64,000 nt of DNA from Nitratireductor sp. GTDB taxonomy: Bacteria; Pseudomonadota; Alphaproteobacteria; Rhizobiales; Rhizobiaceae. Under the pieces are notes generated by a model, which saw nothing but the letters and a program-made list of their open reading frames with translations, did not search any database and was not told where the DNA came from. Below are positions 31,809-43,435 of the stretch, piece after piece (within the stretch, counting starts at the first letter, position 1; the number at the start of each line of letters is the position of its first letter). A program made the translations under genes and the position numbers. Location of the stretch: positions 2,497,547 to 2,561,546 of the forward strand of contig NZ_CP051236.1 in assembly GCF_017794765.1 (NCBI RefSeq), written 5' to 3'.

Positions 31809-32714
31809 ATGGTTTCTGAAAACGACGTGACTTCCTCGCGCAATCTCGACCATTGTGTGTTGCCAACCGCTCATCTGGCGGTTGCGCGAGAGCGTTTAAA
31901 GACGCTCGGTTTTACCGTCGCACCCGATGCCGCCCATCCCTTTGGAACCGGTAATTGCTGCGTGTTTTTCAAGGACGGCTCCTATCTGGAACCGTTGAGC
32001 CGCGTCGATCCGAAGGTAGCACGCGAGGCCGAAGAAGCGGGCAACGTCTTCGTCAAGCGCGACCAAGAATTTCGGAAGGTGTTCGGCGACGAGGGCTTCT
32101 CCGCCGTTGTTCTTGGTACCGATGACGCCGACGAGGATCACGAGCGCTTTGTGGATGGCGGAATTTCGGCTGGCGACCCGCTTTCCTTTTCGCGTCCGTT
32201 CCGCGATGCTTCGGGAAAGGAGGCGACCGCATCATTTCGGCTTGCCTTCGCCGCCCCAAAGGATGCTGACGGGCATTTCTTCTTCACCTGCCAGCGTGTG
32301 AACCTGCCTTCGGGCGGGCGCGGCGCGCTGGAAACGCATCTAAATGGCGTTACCGGCACCGCGCGCATCATCCTGCTCGCCGCAAGCCCCGAAACGCATG
32401 CAGGATTTCTGAAGCGGTTCTCCGGCGCATCCCCTGAACCCGTTCAGGGGGACGGGCTCGATCTGCCACTAGGGAATGCGGTTTTGACCGTGATGACACT
32501 GGAACGCTACAAGGCCGATCTTGGCCTCGACCGTGCGGCTCCGCACGGCCAGCTCGATCTCGCGGCGATTGTCTTCCAATGTCCGGATATTGCCGGATTG
32601 CGGTCACACCTTTCCATGCAGGCTGTTCTGTACGCCGAAGACGACGGTCGCATCATCGTGCCGCCGGCAGCCGGGCAGGGCGCAGTTTTTGTCTTTGAGG
32701 AGTCTTCCCCATGA
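31809..32714 (+). CDS. Glyoxalase-like (VOC) domain protein
   Basis: A 301-residue protein with a glyoxalase-like VOC domain: [21 protein letters not shown] at the N-terminus is the typical first beta-alpha unit, and the sequence has a second related half. Members may be metal-dependent lyases or dioxygenases, but substrate cannot be named. The conserved position between pyrG and kdsA is seen in rhizobia. In-frame starts at 31791 and 31800 are also possible. The 3' end overlaps kdsA by four bases (ATGA), so translation is coupled. Confidence 0.8.
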   Translation: MVSENDVTSSRNLDHCVLPTAHLAVARERLKTLGFTVAPDAAHPFGTGNCCVFFKDGSYLEPLSRVDPKVAREAEEAGNVFVKRDQEFRKVFGDEGFSAVVLGTDDADEDHERFVDGGISAGDPLSFSRPFRDASGKEATASFRLAFAAPKDADGHFFFTCQRVNLPSGGRGALETHLNGVTGTARIILLAASPETHAGFLKRFSGASPEPVQGDGLDLPLGNAVLTVMTLERYKADLGLDRAAPHGQLDLAAIVFQCPDIAGLRSHLSMQAVLYAEDDGRIIVPPAAGQGAVFVFEESSP

Positions 32715-33541
32715 AACCCAATCCGCGTGTGACTGTCGGAAAGGTCGTGTTCGGCAATGACGCGCCGCTGGCGCTGATCGCCGGCCCCTGCCAGATGGAA
32801 ACGCGTGAGCACGCTTTCGACATGGCAGGCGCACTCAAGGAAATGACGGACGAACTGGGCATCGGGCTCGTCTACAAGAGCAGCTTCGACAAGGCCAACC
32901 GGACGTCGCTCTCGGGAAAACGCGGGGCGGGGCTGGATGCGGCCATGCCGATCTTCGCCGACATCCGCAAGGAATTCGATGTCCCGGTGATTACGGACGT
33001 TCACACCGAGGAGCAGTGCCGGGTCGTCGCCGAAGTGGTCGATGTACTCCAGATCCCGGCATTTCTGTGCCGCCAGACCGATCTCCTGATCGCCGCAGCA
33101 AAAACCGGCAAGGTGGTGAATGTGAAAAAGGGGCAGTTTCTGGCTCCCTGGGACATGGAAAACGTGATCGCCAAGGTGACGGATTCGGGCAATCCAAATG
33201 TGATGGCGACCGAGCGGGGTACCTCGTTCGGATACAACACGCTTGTTTCGGACATGCGCGGCCTGCCGCAGATGGCGGCTATGGGCGCACCGGTTATCTT
33301 CGATGCGACGCATTCGGTCGCCCAGCCCGGAGGCCGTGGAGGTTCGTCTGGCGGTCAGCGAGAATTTGTGGAAACGCTTGCGCGCGCTGCGGTTGCGGTG
33401 GGTGTCGCTGGCGTTTTCATGGAAACACATCAGGATCCCGACAATGCGCCTTCGGACGGGCCCAACATGGTGCCGCTCCACGAGATGAAAGGGCTTCTTG
33501 AGCGCCTGATGGCGTTCGATCGCATTGCCAAGGCGAACTGA
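32711..33541 (+). CDS. kdsA: 3-deoxy-D-manno-octulosonate 8-phosphate synthase
   Basis: Condenses PEP with arabinose 5-phosphate to KDO 8-phosphate, the precursor of the LPS inner core sugar. The 276-residue TIM barrel has [22 protein letters not shown], and the C-terminal [19 protein letters not shown]. Links to the lipid A genes at the start of the window by function. Coupled to the upstream VOC gene by ATGA overlap. Confidence 0.96.
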   Translation: MKPNPRVTVGKVVFGNDAPLALIAGPCQMETREHAFDMAGALKEMTDELGIGLVYKSSFDKANRTSLSGKRGAGLDAAMPIFADIRKEFDVPVITDVHTEEQCRVVAEVVDVLQIPAFLCRQTDLLIAAAKTGKVVNVKKGQFLAPWDMENVIAKVTDSGNPNVMATERGTSFGYNTLVSDMRGLPQMAAMGAPVIFDATHSVAQPGGRGGSSGGQREFVETLARAAVAVGVAGVFMETHQDPDNAPSDGPNMVPLHEMKGLLERLMAFDRIAKAN

Positions 33542-33608
33542 GACCGGGCGCGACATTGAGTTTTCGTCCGCCTGCGTTATGAAAAGCGCGAACATACCCT
33601 CCCGGTGA

Positions 33609-34922
<1,314 letters not shown>

Positions 34923-34933
34923 AGTCTTCAGGT

Positions 34934-34957
34934 GACCGTAGGGAAATAACGGTCCTT
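34934..34957 (+). terminator. Weak hairpin after eno
   Basis: GACCGT (34934-34939) pairs with ACGGTC (34949-34954), then CTTTAA. A short stem; termination is likely partial. Confidence 0.4.
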
Positions 34958-34972
34958 TAAGCAACATATGGT

Positions 34973-35003
34973 CACATGCGGGAGAAGGGTTTTTCCGCAT
35001 GTG
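34973..35003 (+). promoter_or_regulatory. Hairpin enclosing the ftsB start codon
   Basis: A nine-bp perfect stem CACATGCGG/CCGCATGTG (34973-34981 with 34995-35003). The ftsB ATG (34999-35001) lies in the 3' strand and the GGAGAAGGG ribosome site in the loop. The structure could hold back translation start. Confidence 0.5.
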
Positions 35004-35319
35004 GACACGTCATCACAAACGCCGCAACACTGGCCGTCTGATCGTTCCGACGATCACGGGGCTTTTTCTCGCCTATTTTGGCTTTCACGCCTATCACGGC
35101 GATTATGGCATATACTCGAAATACAGGCTTGAGACACGGATCGCCGAAGCGCAGGCCCGGCTTGATGAACTTGTCGCCAAGCGCAAGGAGCTTGAGCACA
35201 GGGTTGCTCTGGTGAACGATGGCAGTCTTGAAAAGGATATGCTCGACGAACAGGCGCGTCGTGCGCTCAATCTGGCGCGAGAAAATGAGGTCATTATCCT
35301 CATTGGCGCTGATCGTTGA
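34999..35319 (+). CDS. ftsB: Cell division protein FtsB/DivIC family
   Basis: Small bitopic divisome protein that bridges FtsQ, FtsL and the septal synthase. The 106-residue product has a basic N-terminus (RHHKRRN), one membrane helix (about 14-32), then a coiled-coil segment (about 43-70, Leu/Ala/Glu-rich) and the closing RRALNLARENEVIIL typical of the family. Located between eno and pdhA as in other rhizobia. The start codon lies within a hairpin. Confidence 0.88.
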   Translation: MWTRHHKRRNTGRLIVPTITGLFLAYFGFHAYHGDYGIYSKYRLETRIAEAQARLDELVAKRKELEHRVALVNDGSLEKDMLDEQARRALNLARENEVIILIGADR

Positions 35320-35370
35320 ATTAACTGAATTTCACTTAATCAACAATAATATGTGAAAATCCAATCGTTT

Positions 35371-35385
35371 AGCTGCATGGCAGCT
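35371..35385. promoter_or_regulatory. Short palindrome in the pdhA upstream region
   Basis: AGCTGC-ATG-GCAGCT, a perfect six-bp inverted repeat with three-base centre, in the AT-rich 210-base gap between ftsB and pdhA. It could be an operator for the pdh genes or part of a leader. No regulator can be named. Confidence 0.35.
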
Positions 35386-35529
35386 ATGCGGATTTTGAAT
35401 GGCCGAATTTTGCTCCACGTGCTAGCTTCATCTACCATAAGCGGGAGATGACGGGAGGCTCACGGCGCAACCAATGCCTGACTCTACCGTTGCACAAATT
35501 CCCCGGAATGTCAGCTAGGGAGTAGAGGC

Positions 35530-36591
35530 ATGGCGCGAGCCGCAAGCAAGACAAGTGCCGCAAGGTCACGCTCGACCAAGAAAGGGGCGTCAGGGAGTGC
35601 TGTTCAGGCACCCAAGCCACCCAAGCCGGAAGATTTTGACAAGGAACAGGAGCTTCACGCCTATCGTGAAATGCTTCTGATCCGTCGTTTCGAGGAAAAG
35701 GCCGGCCAGCTCTATGGCATGGGCCTGATCGGCGGTTTCTGTCACCTTTATATTGGCCAGGAGGCCGTGGTCGTCGGCATGCAGATGAGCATGAAGGACG
35801 GCGACCAGGTGATTACCGGTTATCGCGATCATGGACACATGCTCGCAACGGGCATGGAAGCGCGCGGCGTGATGGCCGAGCTTACGGGGCGCCGCAACGG
35901 CTACTCCAAGGGCAAGGGCGGCTCCATGCACATGTTCTCCAAGGAGAAGAAATTTTACGGCGGTCACGGCATTGTCGGCGCGCAGGTGCCGCTTGGCACC
36001 GGGCTCGCCTTCGCCAACCGCTATCGGGGCGATGACAGCGTTTCGATCACCTATTTCGGCGATGGCGCTGCCAATCAGGGCCAGGTCTATGAGAGCTTCA
36101 ACATGGCCTCGCTGTGGAAGCTTCCGGTGGTCTACATCATCGAGAATAACCGCTATGCCATGGGCACGGCCGTGGCGCGCTCCTCGGCGGAGACCGATTT
36201 CTCCCATCGCGGTCTTTCCTTCAAGATCCCGGGCATTCAGGTGGATGGCATGGATGTGCGCGCGGTCAAGGCCGCCGGCGATCTGGCCGTGGAATGGTGC
36301 CGTTCGGGCAAGGGGCCGATCATTCTGGAAATGCAGACCTATCGCTATCGCGGCCATTCCATGTCGGATCCTGCCAAATACCGCTCCAAGGATGAAGTGC
36401 AGAAAATGCGCTCCGAACATGATCCCATCGAGCAGGTGAAGCAGCGTCTGGTGGCGAACAAATGGGCTGACGAAGACGAACTGAAGGCCATCGACAAGGA
36501 GGTGCGCGAGATCGTCGGTGATTCGGCCGAATTCGCGCAGACGGATCCGGAACCGGATGTATCCGAACTCTACACCGACATTCTGCTTTGA
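35530..36591 (+). CDS. pdhA: Pyruvate dehydrogenase E1 component, alpha subunit
   Basis: Thiamine-diphosphate-dependent decarboxylation of pyruvate and acyl transfer to lipoyl groups, with PdhB. The 353-residue protein has an Ala/Lys-rich N-terminus (about 1-35), [19 protein letters not shown], the TPP-binding [10 protein letters not shown] with the later IENN, and [13 protein letters not shown]. Heterotetrameric alpha2-beta2 E1 type, usual in alphaproteobacteria. pdhB follows after 13 bases. Confidence 0.97.
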   Translation: MARAASKTSAARSRSTKKGASGSAVQAPKPPKPEDFDKEQELHAYREMLLIRRFEEKAGQLYGMGLIGGFCHLYIGQEAVVVGMQMSMKDGDQVITGYRDHGHMLATGMEARGVMAELTGRRNGYSKGKGGSMHMFSKEKKFYGGHGIVGAQVPLGTGLAFANRYRGDDSVSITYFGDGAANQGQVYESFNMASLWKLPVVYIIENNRYAMGTAVARSSAETDFSHRGLSFKIPGIQVDGMDVRAVKAAGDLAVEWCRSGKGPIILEMQTYRYRGHSMSDPAKYRSKDEVQKMRSEHDPIEQVKQRLVANKWADEDELKAIDKEVREIVGDSAEFAQTDPEPDVSELYTDILL

Positions 36592-36604
36592 GGGGAGGGC
36601 CGAC

Positions 36605-37999
36605 ATGCCAACCGAAATTCTCATGCCCGCGCTCTCTCCGACCATGGAAGAGGGCAATCTTTCCAAATGGATCAAGAAGGAAGGCGATGCCGTCGCGCCC
36701 GGTGACGTGATCGCCGAGATCGAAACCGACAAGGCGACCATGGAAGTGGAAGCCGTGGACGAAGGCACGCTCGGCAAGATCCTGATCGCCGAAGGCACCG
36801 AAGGCGTGAAGGTCAATACCGCCATTGCGCTTCTTCTGGGTGAAGGCGAAAGCGAGGCCGATCTCGACAAGACAGCCTCGAAGCCTGCCTCCGATGCATC
36901 GGGAGACGAAACGGCAAAGACGGAAACGGAAGAAAAACCCTCCGGCGGCGCTTCGGTCCCTGCTGCACCTGAAATTAAAATCGCCGCCGATCCGGACATT
37001 CCCGAGGGCACGGAGATGGTTTCGACCACCGTGCGCGAAGCCCTGCGCGATGCCATGGCGGAGGAAATGCGCCGCGATGGCGATGTTTTCGTCATGGGTG
37101 AAGAGGTGGCCGAATATCAGGGCGCCTACAAGGTGACCCAGGGGCTGCTTCAGGAGTTCGGCGACAAGCGCGTGGTCGACACGCCGATCACCGAGCACGG
37201 CTTTGCCGGCGTCGGCGTTGGTGCGGCCTTTGCCGGGCTGAAGCCGATCGTCGAATTCATGACGTTCAACTTCGCCATGCAGGCGATTGACCAGATCGTG
37301 AACTCCGCAGCCAAGACGCTCTATATGGCCGGCGGCCAGATGGGTGCGCCCATCGTGTTCCGCGGACCGAACGGGGCGGCTGCCCGCGTGGCCGCACAGC
37401 ATTCGCAGTGCTATGCGGCCTGGTACGGCCATATCCCGGGGCTCAAGGTGGTGATGCCTTATACGGCAGCGGACGCGAAGGGGCTTTTGAAGGCCGCGAT
37501 CCGCGATCCGAACCCGGTGATCTTCCTTGAAAACGAGATTCTCTACGGTCAGAGCTTTGACGTTCCGATGATGGATGATTTCGTGCTGCCCATCGGCAAG
37601 GCGCGCATCCACAAGGAAGGCAAGGACGCCACCATCGTTTCCTTCGGCATCGGCATGACCTATGCGGTCAAGGCGGCGGAAGAACTGGCGGGCGAGGGCA
37701 TCGATGTGGAGGTGATCGACCTGCGCACGATCCGCCCGATGGATCTCGATACGGTGATCGAATCCGTCAAGAAGACCAACCGTCTGGTGACGGTCGAGGA
37801 AGGGTTCCCGCAGTCTTCGGTCGGCGCGCATATCGCCAGCCAGGTGATGCAGCGGGCGTTTGACTATCTCGATGCGCCGGTGATCACGGTTGCTGGCAAG
37901 GATGTGCCGATGCCTTATGCGGCGAACCTTGAAAAGCTGGCGCTGCCGAATGTCGCCGAAGTGGTCGAGGCGGTGAAAGCCGTTTCCTATCGCAGCTAA
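36605..37999 (+). CDS. pdhB: Pyruvate dehydrogenase E1 component, beta subunit, with lipoyl domain
   Basis: Beta half of E1. The 464-residue product starts with a complete lipoyl domain (about 1-78; lipoylated Lys within [13 protein letters not shown]), a Ser/Thr/Lys/Glu-rich linker, and then the E1-beta domain ([24 protein letters not shown] onward). An N-terminal lipoyl domain on E1-beta is a known alphaproteobacterial feature. The open frame reaches back to 36518 inside pdhA, but ATG 36605 after GAGGGGAGG is clear. 12 bases before pdhC. Confidence 0.97.
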   Translation: MPTEILMPALSPTMEEGNLSKWIKKEGDAVAPGDVIAEIETDKATMEVEAVDEGTLGKILIAEGTEGVKVNTAIALLLGEGESEADLDKTASKPASDASGDETAKTETEEKPSGGASVPAAPEIKIAADPDIPEGTEMVSTTVREALRDAMAEEMRRDGDVFVMGEEVAEYQGAYKVTQGLLQEFGDKRVVDTPITEHGFAGVGVGAAFAGLKPIVEFMTFNFAMQAIDQIVNSAAKTLYMAGGQMGAPIVFRGPNGAAARVAAQHSQCYAAWYGHIPGLKVVMPYTAADAKGLLKAAIRDPNPVIFLENEILYGQSFDVPMMDDFVLPIGKARIHKEGKDATIVSFGIGMTYAVKAAEELAGEGIDVEVIDLRTIRPMDLDTVIESVKKTNRLVTVEEGFPQSSVGAHIASQVMQRAFDYLDAPVITVAGKDVPMPYAANLEKLALPNVAEVVEAVKAVSYRS

Positions 38000-38011
38000 G
38001 GGGAGGACACC

Positions 38012-39337
38012 ATGCCGATCAAAGTCACCATGCCTGCCCTTTCGCCAACGATGGAAGAGGGCAATCTCGCCAAATGGATGGTCAAGGAGGGCGACAGCGT
38101 TGCTCCAGGCGACGTGATTGCCGAGATCGAGACCGACAAGGCGACCATGGAAGTGGAAGCGGTGGACGAGGGCACCGTCGCAAAGCTGGTGGTGCCGGAA
38201 GGCACCGAAGGCGTGAAGGTGAATGCGCTGATCGCGGTTCTGGCCGAGGAGGGCGAGGATGCCAATGCGGCGGCGAAAGCTGCCGAGAGCGGTTCCGACT
38301 CCAAGCCTGAACCCAAGTCTGAAAAGCCTGCAAAGGAAGAAGCGCCCGCTGCCAAATCCGAGGCAAAGCCTGCGGAAGCGAAAGCGGCGCCGGCAGGCGA
38401 TGGCGAGCGTGTGTTTGCCTCCCCGCTCGCCCGCCGTCTGGCGAAGGAAGCCGGGCTCGATCTTTCGGCCATTTCGGGCTCCGGTCCGAAGGGCCGGATC
38501 GTCAAGGCCGATGTGGAAGCGGCTGAAAAGGATGGTGGCGCGAAAGCAGCCGCCGCAGCTTCTGCCGCTCCGTCCGCTCAGCCGGCCATGTCCGACGATC
38601 AGGTGATGAAACTGTTCGAGGAGGGCTCCTACGAGCTCATCCCGCATGACAGCATGCGCAAGACCATCGCCCGCCGACTGGTTGAGGCGAAATCCACCGT
38701 CCCGCATTTCTACCTGACGCTCGACTGCGAGATCGACGCGCTTCTGGCGCTGCGCAAGCAGCTCAACGAGGCCGCGCCGAAGGTGAAGGGTGAGAATGGC
38801 GAGAAGCCGGCTTACAAGCTGTCGGTCAACGACATGGTCATCAAGGCGCACGCAAAAGCGCTCGCCATGGTGCCGGAGGCGAATGTCTCCTGGACCGAGA
38901 GCGCCATGGTGAAACACAAAAACGCCGATGTGGGCGTTGCCGTGTCGATCCCCGGCGGCCTGATCACGCCGATCATCCGCCGCGCCGACGAGAAGACGCT
39001 GTCGGCGATTTCCAACGAGATGAAGGATCTGGCCACGCGGGCGCGCTCGCGCAAGCTGAAGGCGGAAGAGTATCAGGGCGGCAACACGGCCGTTTCCAAT
39101 CTCGGCATGTTCGGCATCAAGGACTTCGCCGCCGTCATCAACCCGCCGCATGCGACGATCCTTGCGGTGGGTGCTGGCGAGCAGCGGCCCGTGGTGAAGG
39201 ATGGCGAGGTGAAGGTTGCAACGGTGATGTCGGTGACGCTTTCGACCGATCACCGCGCGGTGGACGGTGCGCTCGGCGCCGAACTTCTCGCGGCCTTCAG
39301 GAAGGTCATCGAAAACCCGCTGACGATGCTGATATAG
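38012..39337 (+). CDS. pdhC: Dihydrolipoamide acetyltransferase (PDH E2)
   Basis: Core of the pyruvate dehydrogenase complex, passing acetyl from lipoyl to CoA. The 441-residue protein has one lipoyl domain (1-80, near-identical to that of PdhB), an Ala/Lys/Pro linker, a peripheral-subunit binding domain ([20 protein letters not shown], about 132-165), a second linker, and the catalytic domain ending with [15 protein letters not shown] that holds the active-site His and Asp. Part of the pdhABC operon. Confidence 0.97.
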   Translation: MPIKVTMPALSPTMEEGNLAKWMVKEGDSVAPGDVIAEIETDKATMEVEAVDEGTVAKLVVPEGTEGVKVNALIAVLAEEGEDANAAAKAAESGSDSKPEPKSEKPAKEEAPAAKSEAKPAEAKAAPAGDGERVFASPLARRLAKEAGLDLSAISGSGPKGRIVKADVEAAEKDGGAKAAAAASAAPSAQPAMSDDQVMKLFEEGSYELIPHDSMRKTIARRLVEAKSTVPHFYLTLDCEIDALLALRKQLNEAAPKVKGENGEKPAYKLSVNDMVIKAHAKALAMVPEANVSWTESAMVKHKNADVGVAVSIPGGLITPIIRRADEKTLSAISNEMKDLATRARSRKLKAEEYQGGNTAVSNLGMFGIKDFAAVINPPHATILAVGAGEQRPVVKDGEVKVATVMSVTLSTDHRAVDGALGAELLAAFRKVIENPLTMLI

Positions 39338-39370
39338 GGACCGTATGGACTGCTACCCCGGGGGCAAATG

Positions 39371-40009
39371 ATGAAGACCATCCTGTGCTTTGGCGATTCG
39401 CTGACATGGGGGTATGACCCTGACGGCCCCGGGCGGCACGCCCATGACGTTCGCTGGCCGAGCGTTCTTGAAGCGGAACTTGGCGGCACGGCACGCGTGG
39501 TTGCCGAAGGGCTGAATGGCCGAACTACGGTTTTCGACGACTTCGCCTCGGGCGCCGACCGTAATGGCGCACGCGTTCTGCCCACGCTCCTGACCAGCCA
39601 TGCGCCGCTCGATCTGGTTGTCATCATGCTGGGCACCAACGACATGAAGCCCTTCATTTGCGGCCACGCATTTGGAGCCAAACAGGGCATGCAGCGCCTG
39701 ATCGACATAGTGCGCGGGCATGACTATCCGATGGGAGAACCGGCACCGAAGGTCCTCATCATGTCGCCTCCGCCGGCCTGTGAAACGCCTGATCCCGATT
39801 TCGCGGCTTTGTTTGAGAGCGCTCGTATCGAATCGGCCAAGCTGGCCACCCTCTATGCATCGCTCGCCAGGGAAACCGGTACGGGCTTTTTCGATGCCGC
39901 TTCTGTTGCACGCACAAGCCCGCTTGACGGCGTTCACCTGGACGCGGAAAACACGAGCTCCATTGGCCGGGGGCTCGCCCCGGTCGTGAGAGACATGCTT
40001 GGACTTTGA
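39371..40009 (+). CDS. SGNH/GDSL-family hydrolase
   Basis: A 212-residue esterase-like protein. Block I ILCFGDSLTWGYDP holds the nucleophile Ser, MLGTNDMK is block III with Asn, and the closing DGVHLDAENTSSIG gives Asp-x-x-His. It resembles the arylesterase/acyltransferase branch of SGNH hydrolases. No signal peptide, so probably cytosolic. Two ATGs at 39368 and 39371. It sits between pdhC and lpdA, a placement I have seen for rhizobia, but the substrate is unknown. Confidence 0.85.
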   Translation: MKTILCFGDSLTWGYDPDGPGRHAHDVRWPSVLEAELGGTARVVAEGLNGRTTVFDDFASGADRNGARVLPTLLTSHAPLDLVVIMLGTNDMKPFICGHAFGAKQGMQRLIDIVRGHDYPMGEPAPKVLIMSPPPACETPDPDFAALFESARIESAKLATLYASLARETGTGFFDAASVARTSPLDGVHLDAENTSSIGRGLAPVVRDMLGL

Positions 40010-40025
40010 AAAAGGAGGGTTGAGC

Positions 40026-40577
40026 ATGGCCAACACTTTGGGAAATGAAAGCGTACATGCGTCGTGGGGATGGCTGGCACTGCTTGGAGCAGTCTCTTTG
40101 ATTGGCGGCATTCTGGCGCTTGCCAATCCGTTCGCCGCAACCATGACGGCAGCGATACTCGCGGCCTGGACTTTCGTTCTGTTTGGCGTGCTCCAGATCG
40201 TGCAGGCCTTCCGTGTTCGTGGCTGGGGCGGCTTTTTGTGGGCACTTCTGCTCGGGGCGCTGACGCTTGCCGTGGGCATATCGATCATCGTCAAACCGGC
40301 CGCGGGGATCATATCGCTTACCATTCTGGTCGCGATCATGTTTTTGGTGCTCGGTGTGGTGAAGATCATGTATGCGTTCGCATTCCGGCCGCTCTCCGGC
40401 TGGGGGTGGGTGCTCTTTTCAGGCATCGTCTCGCTGCTGCTTGGTGTGATGATACTGGCGGACATGCCATGGGCTGCAGCGACCATCCTGGGCATTCTGC
40501 TCGCCGTGGAACTGCTTTCCAACGGCGTGTTTCTATTGCTCATCGCTTTTGGTCTGCGCGGGGCTGCGCGGACCTGA
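40026..40577 (+). CDS. HdeD-family (DUF308) membrane protein
   Basis: A 183-residue integral membrane protein with about six hydrophobic helices in three repeated pairs, as in HdeD/DUF308 proteins (acid-resistance membrane protein in E. coli). ATG 40026 follows AAAGGAGGG; the frame is open to 39999. It directly follows the SGNH gene (16 bases). A general stress role is guessed from family only. Confidence 0.82.
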   Translation: MANTLGNESVHASWGWLALLGAVSLIGGILALANPFAATMTAAILAAWTFVLFGVLQIVQAFRVRGWGGFLWALLLGALTLAVGISIIVKPAAGIISLTILVAIMFLVLGVVKIMYAFAFRPLSGWGWVLFSGIVSLLLGVMILADMPWAAATILGILLAVELLSNGVFLLLIAFGLRGAART

Positions 40578-40646
40578 AAACTCTCGGGGCGCGGCCGTTC
40601 CAAAGCTGCGCCCGGACAATGATACGACGACAAGGAGAAACCAGCT

Positions 40647-42092
40647 GTGGCTGAAAATTACGACGTTATCATCATAGGATCGGGACCCGGCGGCTATGTC
40701 ACCGCCGTCCGTGCTGCACAGCTTGGTTTAAAAACGGCAATCGTGGAGCGCGAGCATCTGGGCGGCATCTGCCTGAACTGGGGCTGTATCCCGACAAAGG
40801 CTCTGCTGCGTTCGGCCGAGATCAAGCATTATGCCGAAAACGGCAAGGATTACGGACTGACCATTGAAGGCAAGATTTCGGCCGATGTGGACGCCGTTGT
40901 GGACCGTTCGCGCAAGGTGTCCCAGCGCCTGAATGGCGGTGTCGGATTCCTGATGAAAAAGAACAAGATTGATGTGATCTGGGGCGAGGCGAAGCTTTCC
41001 AAGCCGGGTGAGGTGGTCGTTTCCGAGCCTTCGAAAAAGGCGATGCAACCGCAGCCACCCATGCCGAAGAACACCAAGGGTGCCGGCACCTACAAGGCGA
41101 AGCACATCATTGTCGCCACGGGCGCGCGCCCGCGCGTTCTGCCGGGTATTGAGCCCGATGGCGACAAGATCTGGACCTATTTCGAGGCAATGGTTCCCAA
41201 GACGATGCCGAAATCGCTGGTCGTGATGGGTTCCGGCGCCATTGGCATGGAGTTCGCCTCCTTCTACCGCACCATGGGTGCGGAGGTGACCGTGGTAGAG
41301 CTGATGCCGCAGATCCTGCCGATTGAGGATGCTGAGGTCTCCAAGTTCGCAAAGCGCCAGTTCGAAAAGCAGGGCATCAAGTTCAAGCTTGAGGCCAAGG
41401 TTGCGAAGGTCGAGAAGAGCAGGGACGGGATCACCGCCCATGTGGAGACCAAGGACGGCAAGGTTGAGAAGATTTCGGCCGAAAAGCTGATTTCCGCCGT
41501 TGGCGTGCAGGGCAATATCGAAAATCTCGGCCTCGAATCGCTTGGTGTGAAGACGGATCGCGGCTGCGTGGTCGTTGACGGATACGGGCGCACGAACGTC
41601 GACGGCATCTATGCGATCGGTGATGTGGCAGGCCCGCCCATGCTGGCGCACAAGGCCGAGCATGAGGGCGTGATCTGCATCGAAAAGATCGCCGGTGTGC
41701 CTGGCGTGCATGCTCTCGACAAGGGGCTCATTCCGGGCTGTACCTATTGCCATCCGCAGGTTGCCTCCGTCGGAATGACGGAAGCGAAAGCCAAGGAAGC
41801 CGGTCGCGACATCCGGGTTGGCCGCTACCAGTTCGTCGCCAACGGCAAGGCGATTGCCCTTGGCGAGGATCAGGGCTTCATCAAGACGATCTTCGACAAG
41901 AAGACGGGTGAGCTTCTGGGCGCGCACATGATCGGCGCGGAAGTGACCGAGCTGATCCAGGGCTTTGTCGTTGCGATGAACCTTGAGACCACGGAAGAAG
42001 AGCTGATGCACACCGTCTTCCCGCATCCGACCCTTTCGGAGATGATGAAGGAAAGTGTGCTGGACGCCTATGGGCGCACGCTCAACGCCTAA
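40647..42092 (+). CDS. lpdA: Dihydrolipoamide dehydrogenase (E3)
   Basis: FAD enzyme that reoxidises dihydrolipoyl groups with NAD, completing the PDH reaction. The 481-residue protein has the FAD-binding YDVIIIGSGPGGYV, the redox disulfide CLNWGCIPTK, the NAD-binding VVMGSGAIGMEFA, and a C-terminal dimer domain with HPHPTLSE. GTG start at 40647 after AAGGAGAAA. No lipoyl domain of its own. Clustered with pdhABC and lipA; other E3 copies for OGDH are probably elsewhere. Confidence 0.96.
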   Translation: MAENYDVIIIGSGPGGYVTAVRAAQLGLKTAIVEREHLGGICLNWGCIPTKALLRSAEIKHYAENGKDYGLTIEGKISADVDAVVDRSRKVSQRLNGGVGFLMKKNKIDVIWGEAKLSKPGEVVVSEPSKKAMQPQPPMPKNTKGAGTYKAKHIIVATGARPRVLPGIEPDGDKIWTYFEAMVPKTMPKSLVVMGSGAIGMEFASFYRTMGAEVTVVELMPQILPIEDAEVSKFAKRQFEKQGIKFKLEAKVAKVEKSRDGITAHVETKDGKVEKISAEKLISAVGVQGNIENLGLESLGVKTDRGCVVVDGYGRTNVDGIYAIGDVAGPPMLAHKAEHEGVICIEKIAGVPGVHALDKGLIPGCTYCHPQVASVGMTEAKAKEAGRDIRVGRYQFVANGKAIALGEDQGFIKTIFDKKTGELLGAHMIGAEVTELIQGFVVAMNLETTEEELMHTVFPHPTLSEMMKESVLDAYGRTLNA

Positions 42093-42162
42093 AACGGGCT
42101 GAACCCCTGTTTCCCCCGCACCAACTGGACTATATGCGGGGGAACTTTGAACGAGGAGCAGG

Positions 42163-42450
42163 ATGATGGAAGAAAGCTACGGTCTTCTGGGCATGCCCGG
42201 CGTCGGCTTTTTCGGCCTTCTCGTGATCGGTTTTCTGGCCGGTTACGTGGCCGAGAAAACGATGAACCGCGAGCATGGGTTCTTCACCAACATCCTTGTC
42301 GGCATTGCCGGTTCCTTTGTCGGTGGAACGCTTGCCGGCCTTGTCGGAATTTCGTTCTACGGTTTTCTGGGCAATCTGGTGATCGCCATTGTTGGCGCGA
42401 TCCTGATCCTCTGGGTATTCGGACGCTCGTCTTCCAGCCGGGCGCGATAG
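42163..42450 (+). CDS. GlsB/YeaQ/YmgE family membrane protein
   Basis: A 95-residue three-helix membrane protein with the family's Gly-rich pattern ([25 protein letters not shown]). Formerly called transglycosylase-associated protein; biochemical function unknown, linked to stress in some bacteria. Two ATGs at 42163 and 42166. Sits between lpdA and lipA, eight bases before lipA. Confidence 0.85.
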   Translation: MMEESYGLLGMPGVGFFGLLVIGFLAGYVAEKTMNREHGFFTNILVGIAGSFVGGTLAGLVGISFYGFLGNLVIAIVGAILILWVFGRSSSSRAR

Positions 42451-42457
42451 GACAAAC

Positions 42458-43435
42458 ATGGTCACGATTCTCGATACTGTCACTGCCAAGCCGCGTCCGC
42501 GGCACCCTGAAAAGGCGCACCGGCCCGATCAGGAAGTGCTACGCAAGCCCAAATGGATCCGGGTCAAGGCACCGACCTCGCAGGGCTATCTGGAGACCCG
42601 CGAGATTGTGAAGTCCAACAAGCTCGTGACCGTGTGCGAGGAGGCCGGCTGCCCGAATATCGGCGAATGCTGGGACAAGAAGCACGCGACCTTCATGATC
42701 CTCGGGGAGATTTGCACTCGCGCCTGTGCCTTCTGCAATGTCGCGACCGGCATTCCCGGCCCAGTGGACATCAACGAGCCGGAGAACGTCGCCAAGGCCG
42801 TGCGCGAGATGGCGCTCAAGCATGTGGTTATCACATCGGTCGACCGGGACGATCTCGCCGATGGCGGTGCGCAGCACTTTGCCGACGTGATCGGCGCGAT
42901 CCGCGCGGCATCGCCCGAAACGACCATTGAGATCCTGACACCGGATTTCCTGCGCAAGGACGGTGCACTGGAAATCGTGGTTGCGGCAAAACCCGATGTG
43001 TTCAACCACAATCTGGAGACTGTTCCGGGCAACTATCTGAAGGTGCGCCCCGGCGCGCGCTATTTCCATTCGCTGCGCCTTCTCCAGCAGGTGAAAGAGC
43101 TGGATCCGACCATGTTCACCAAATCCGGGATCATGGTGGGGCTTGGCGAGGAGCGCAACGAAGTATTGCAGCTCATGGACGATCTGCGCTCGGCCAATGT
43201 CGACTTCATGACCATCGGCCAGTATCTGCAGCCGACGCGCAAGCACCATCCGGTGAAAAAATTCGTCACGCCCGAAGAATTCAAGTCCTATGAAACTGTG
43301 GCTTACACGAAGGGCTTCCTCATGGTGTCGTCGAGCCCTCTGACACGCTCCTCTCACCATGCGGGCGAGGATTTCGCCAAGCTGAAGGCAGCGCGTGATG
43401 CGCGCCTGAACGCTGTGGGTCCTGCTGCGAACTGA
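42458..43435 (+). CDS. lipA: Lipoyl synthase
   Basis: Radical SAM enzyme inserting two sulfurs into protein-bound octanoyl groups to form lipoyl, needed by PdhB and PdhC upstream. The 325-residue protein has the auxiliary cluster motif [12 protein letters not shown] and the radical [11 protein letters not shown]. Conserved C-terminal [10 protein letters not shown] is also present. Stop overlaps the next gene by one base (TGATG). Confidence 0.97.
   Translation: MVTILDTVTAKPRPRHPEKAHRPDQEVLRKPKWIRVKAPTSQGYLETREIVKSNKLVTVCEEAGCPNIGECWDKKHATFMILGEICTRACAFCNVATGIPGPVDINEPENVAKAVREMALKHVVITSVDRDDLADGGAQHFADVIGAIRAASPETTIEILTPDFLRKDGALEIVVAAKPDVFNHNLETVPGNYLKVRPGARYFHSLRLLQQVKELDPTMFTKSGIMVGLGEERNEVLQLMDDLRSANVDFMTIGQYLQPTRKHHPVKKFVTPEEFKSYETVAYTKGFLMVSSSPLTRSSHHAGEDFAKLKAARDARLNAVGPAAN

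Noticed and set aside
36320-39253. A 977-codon minus-strand frame across pdhA-pdhC
   Set aside because: It is antisense to three certain PDH genes. High GC with strong codon bias opens long opposite frames; the product is His/Arg rich with no known domain.
40728-42026. A 432-codon minus-strand frame over lpdA
   Set aside because: Mirror of lpdA codon bias; composition (Arg, His, Leu) is typical of an antisense frame.
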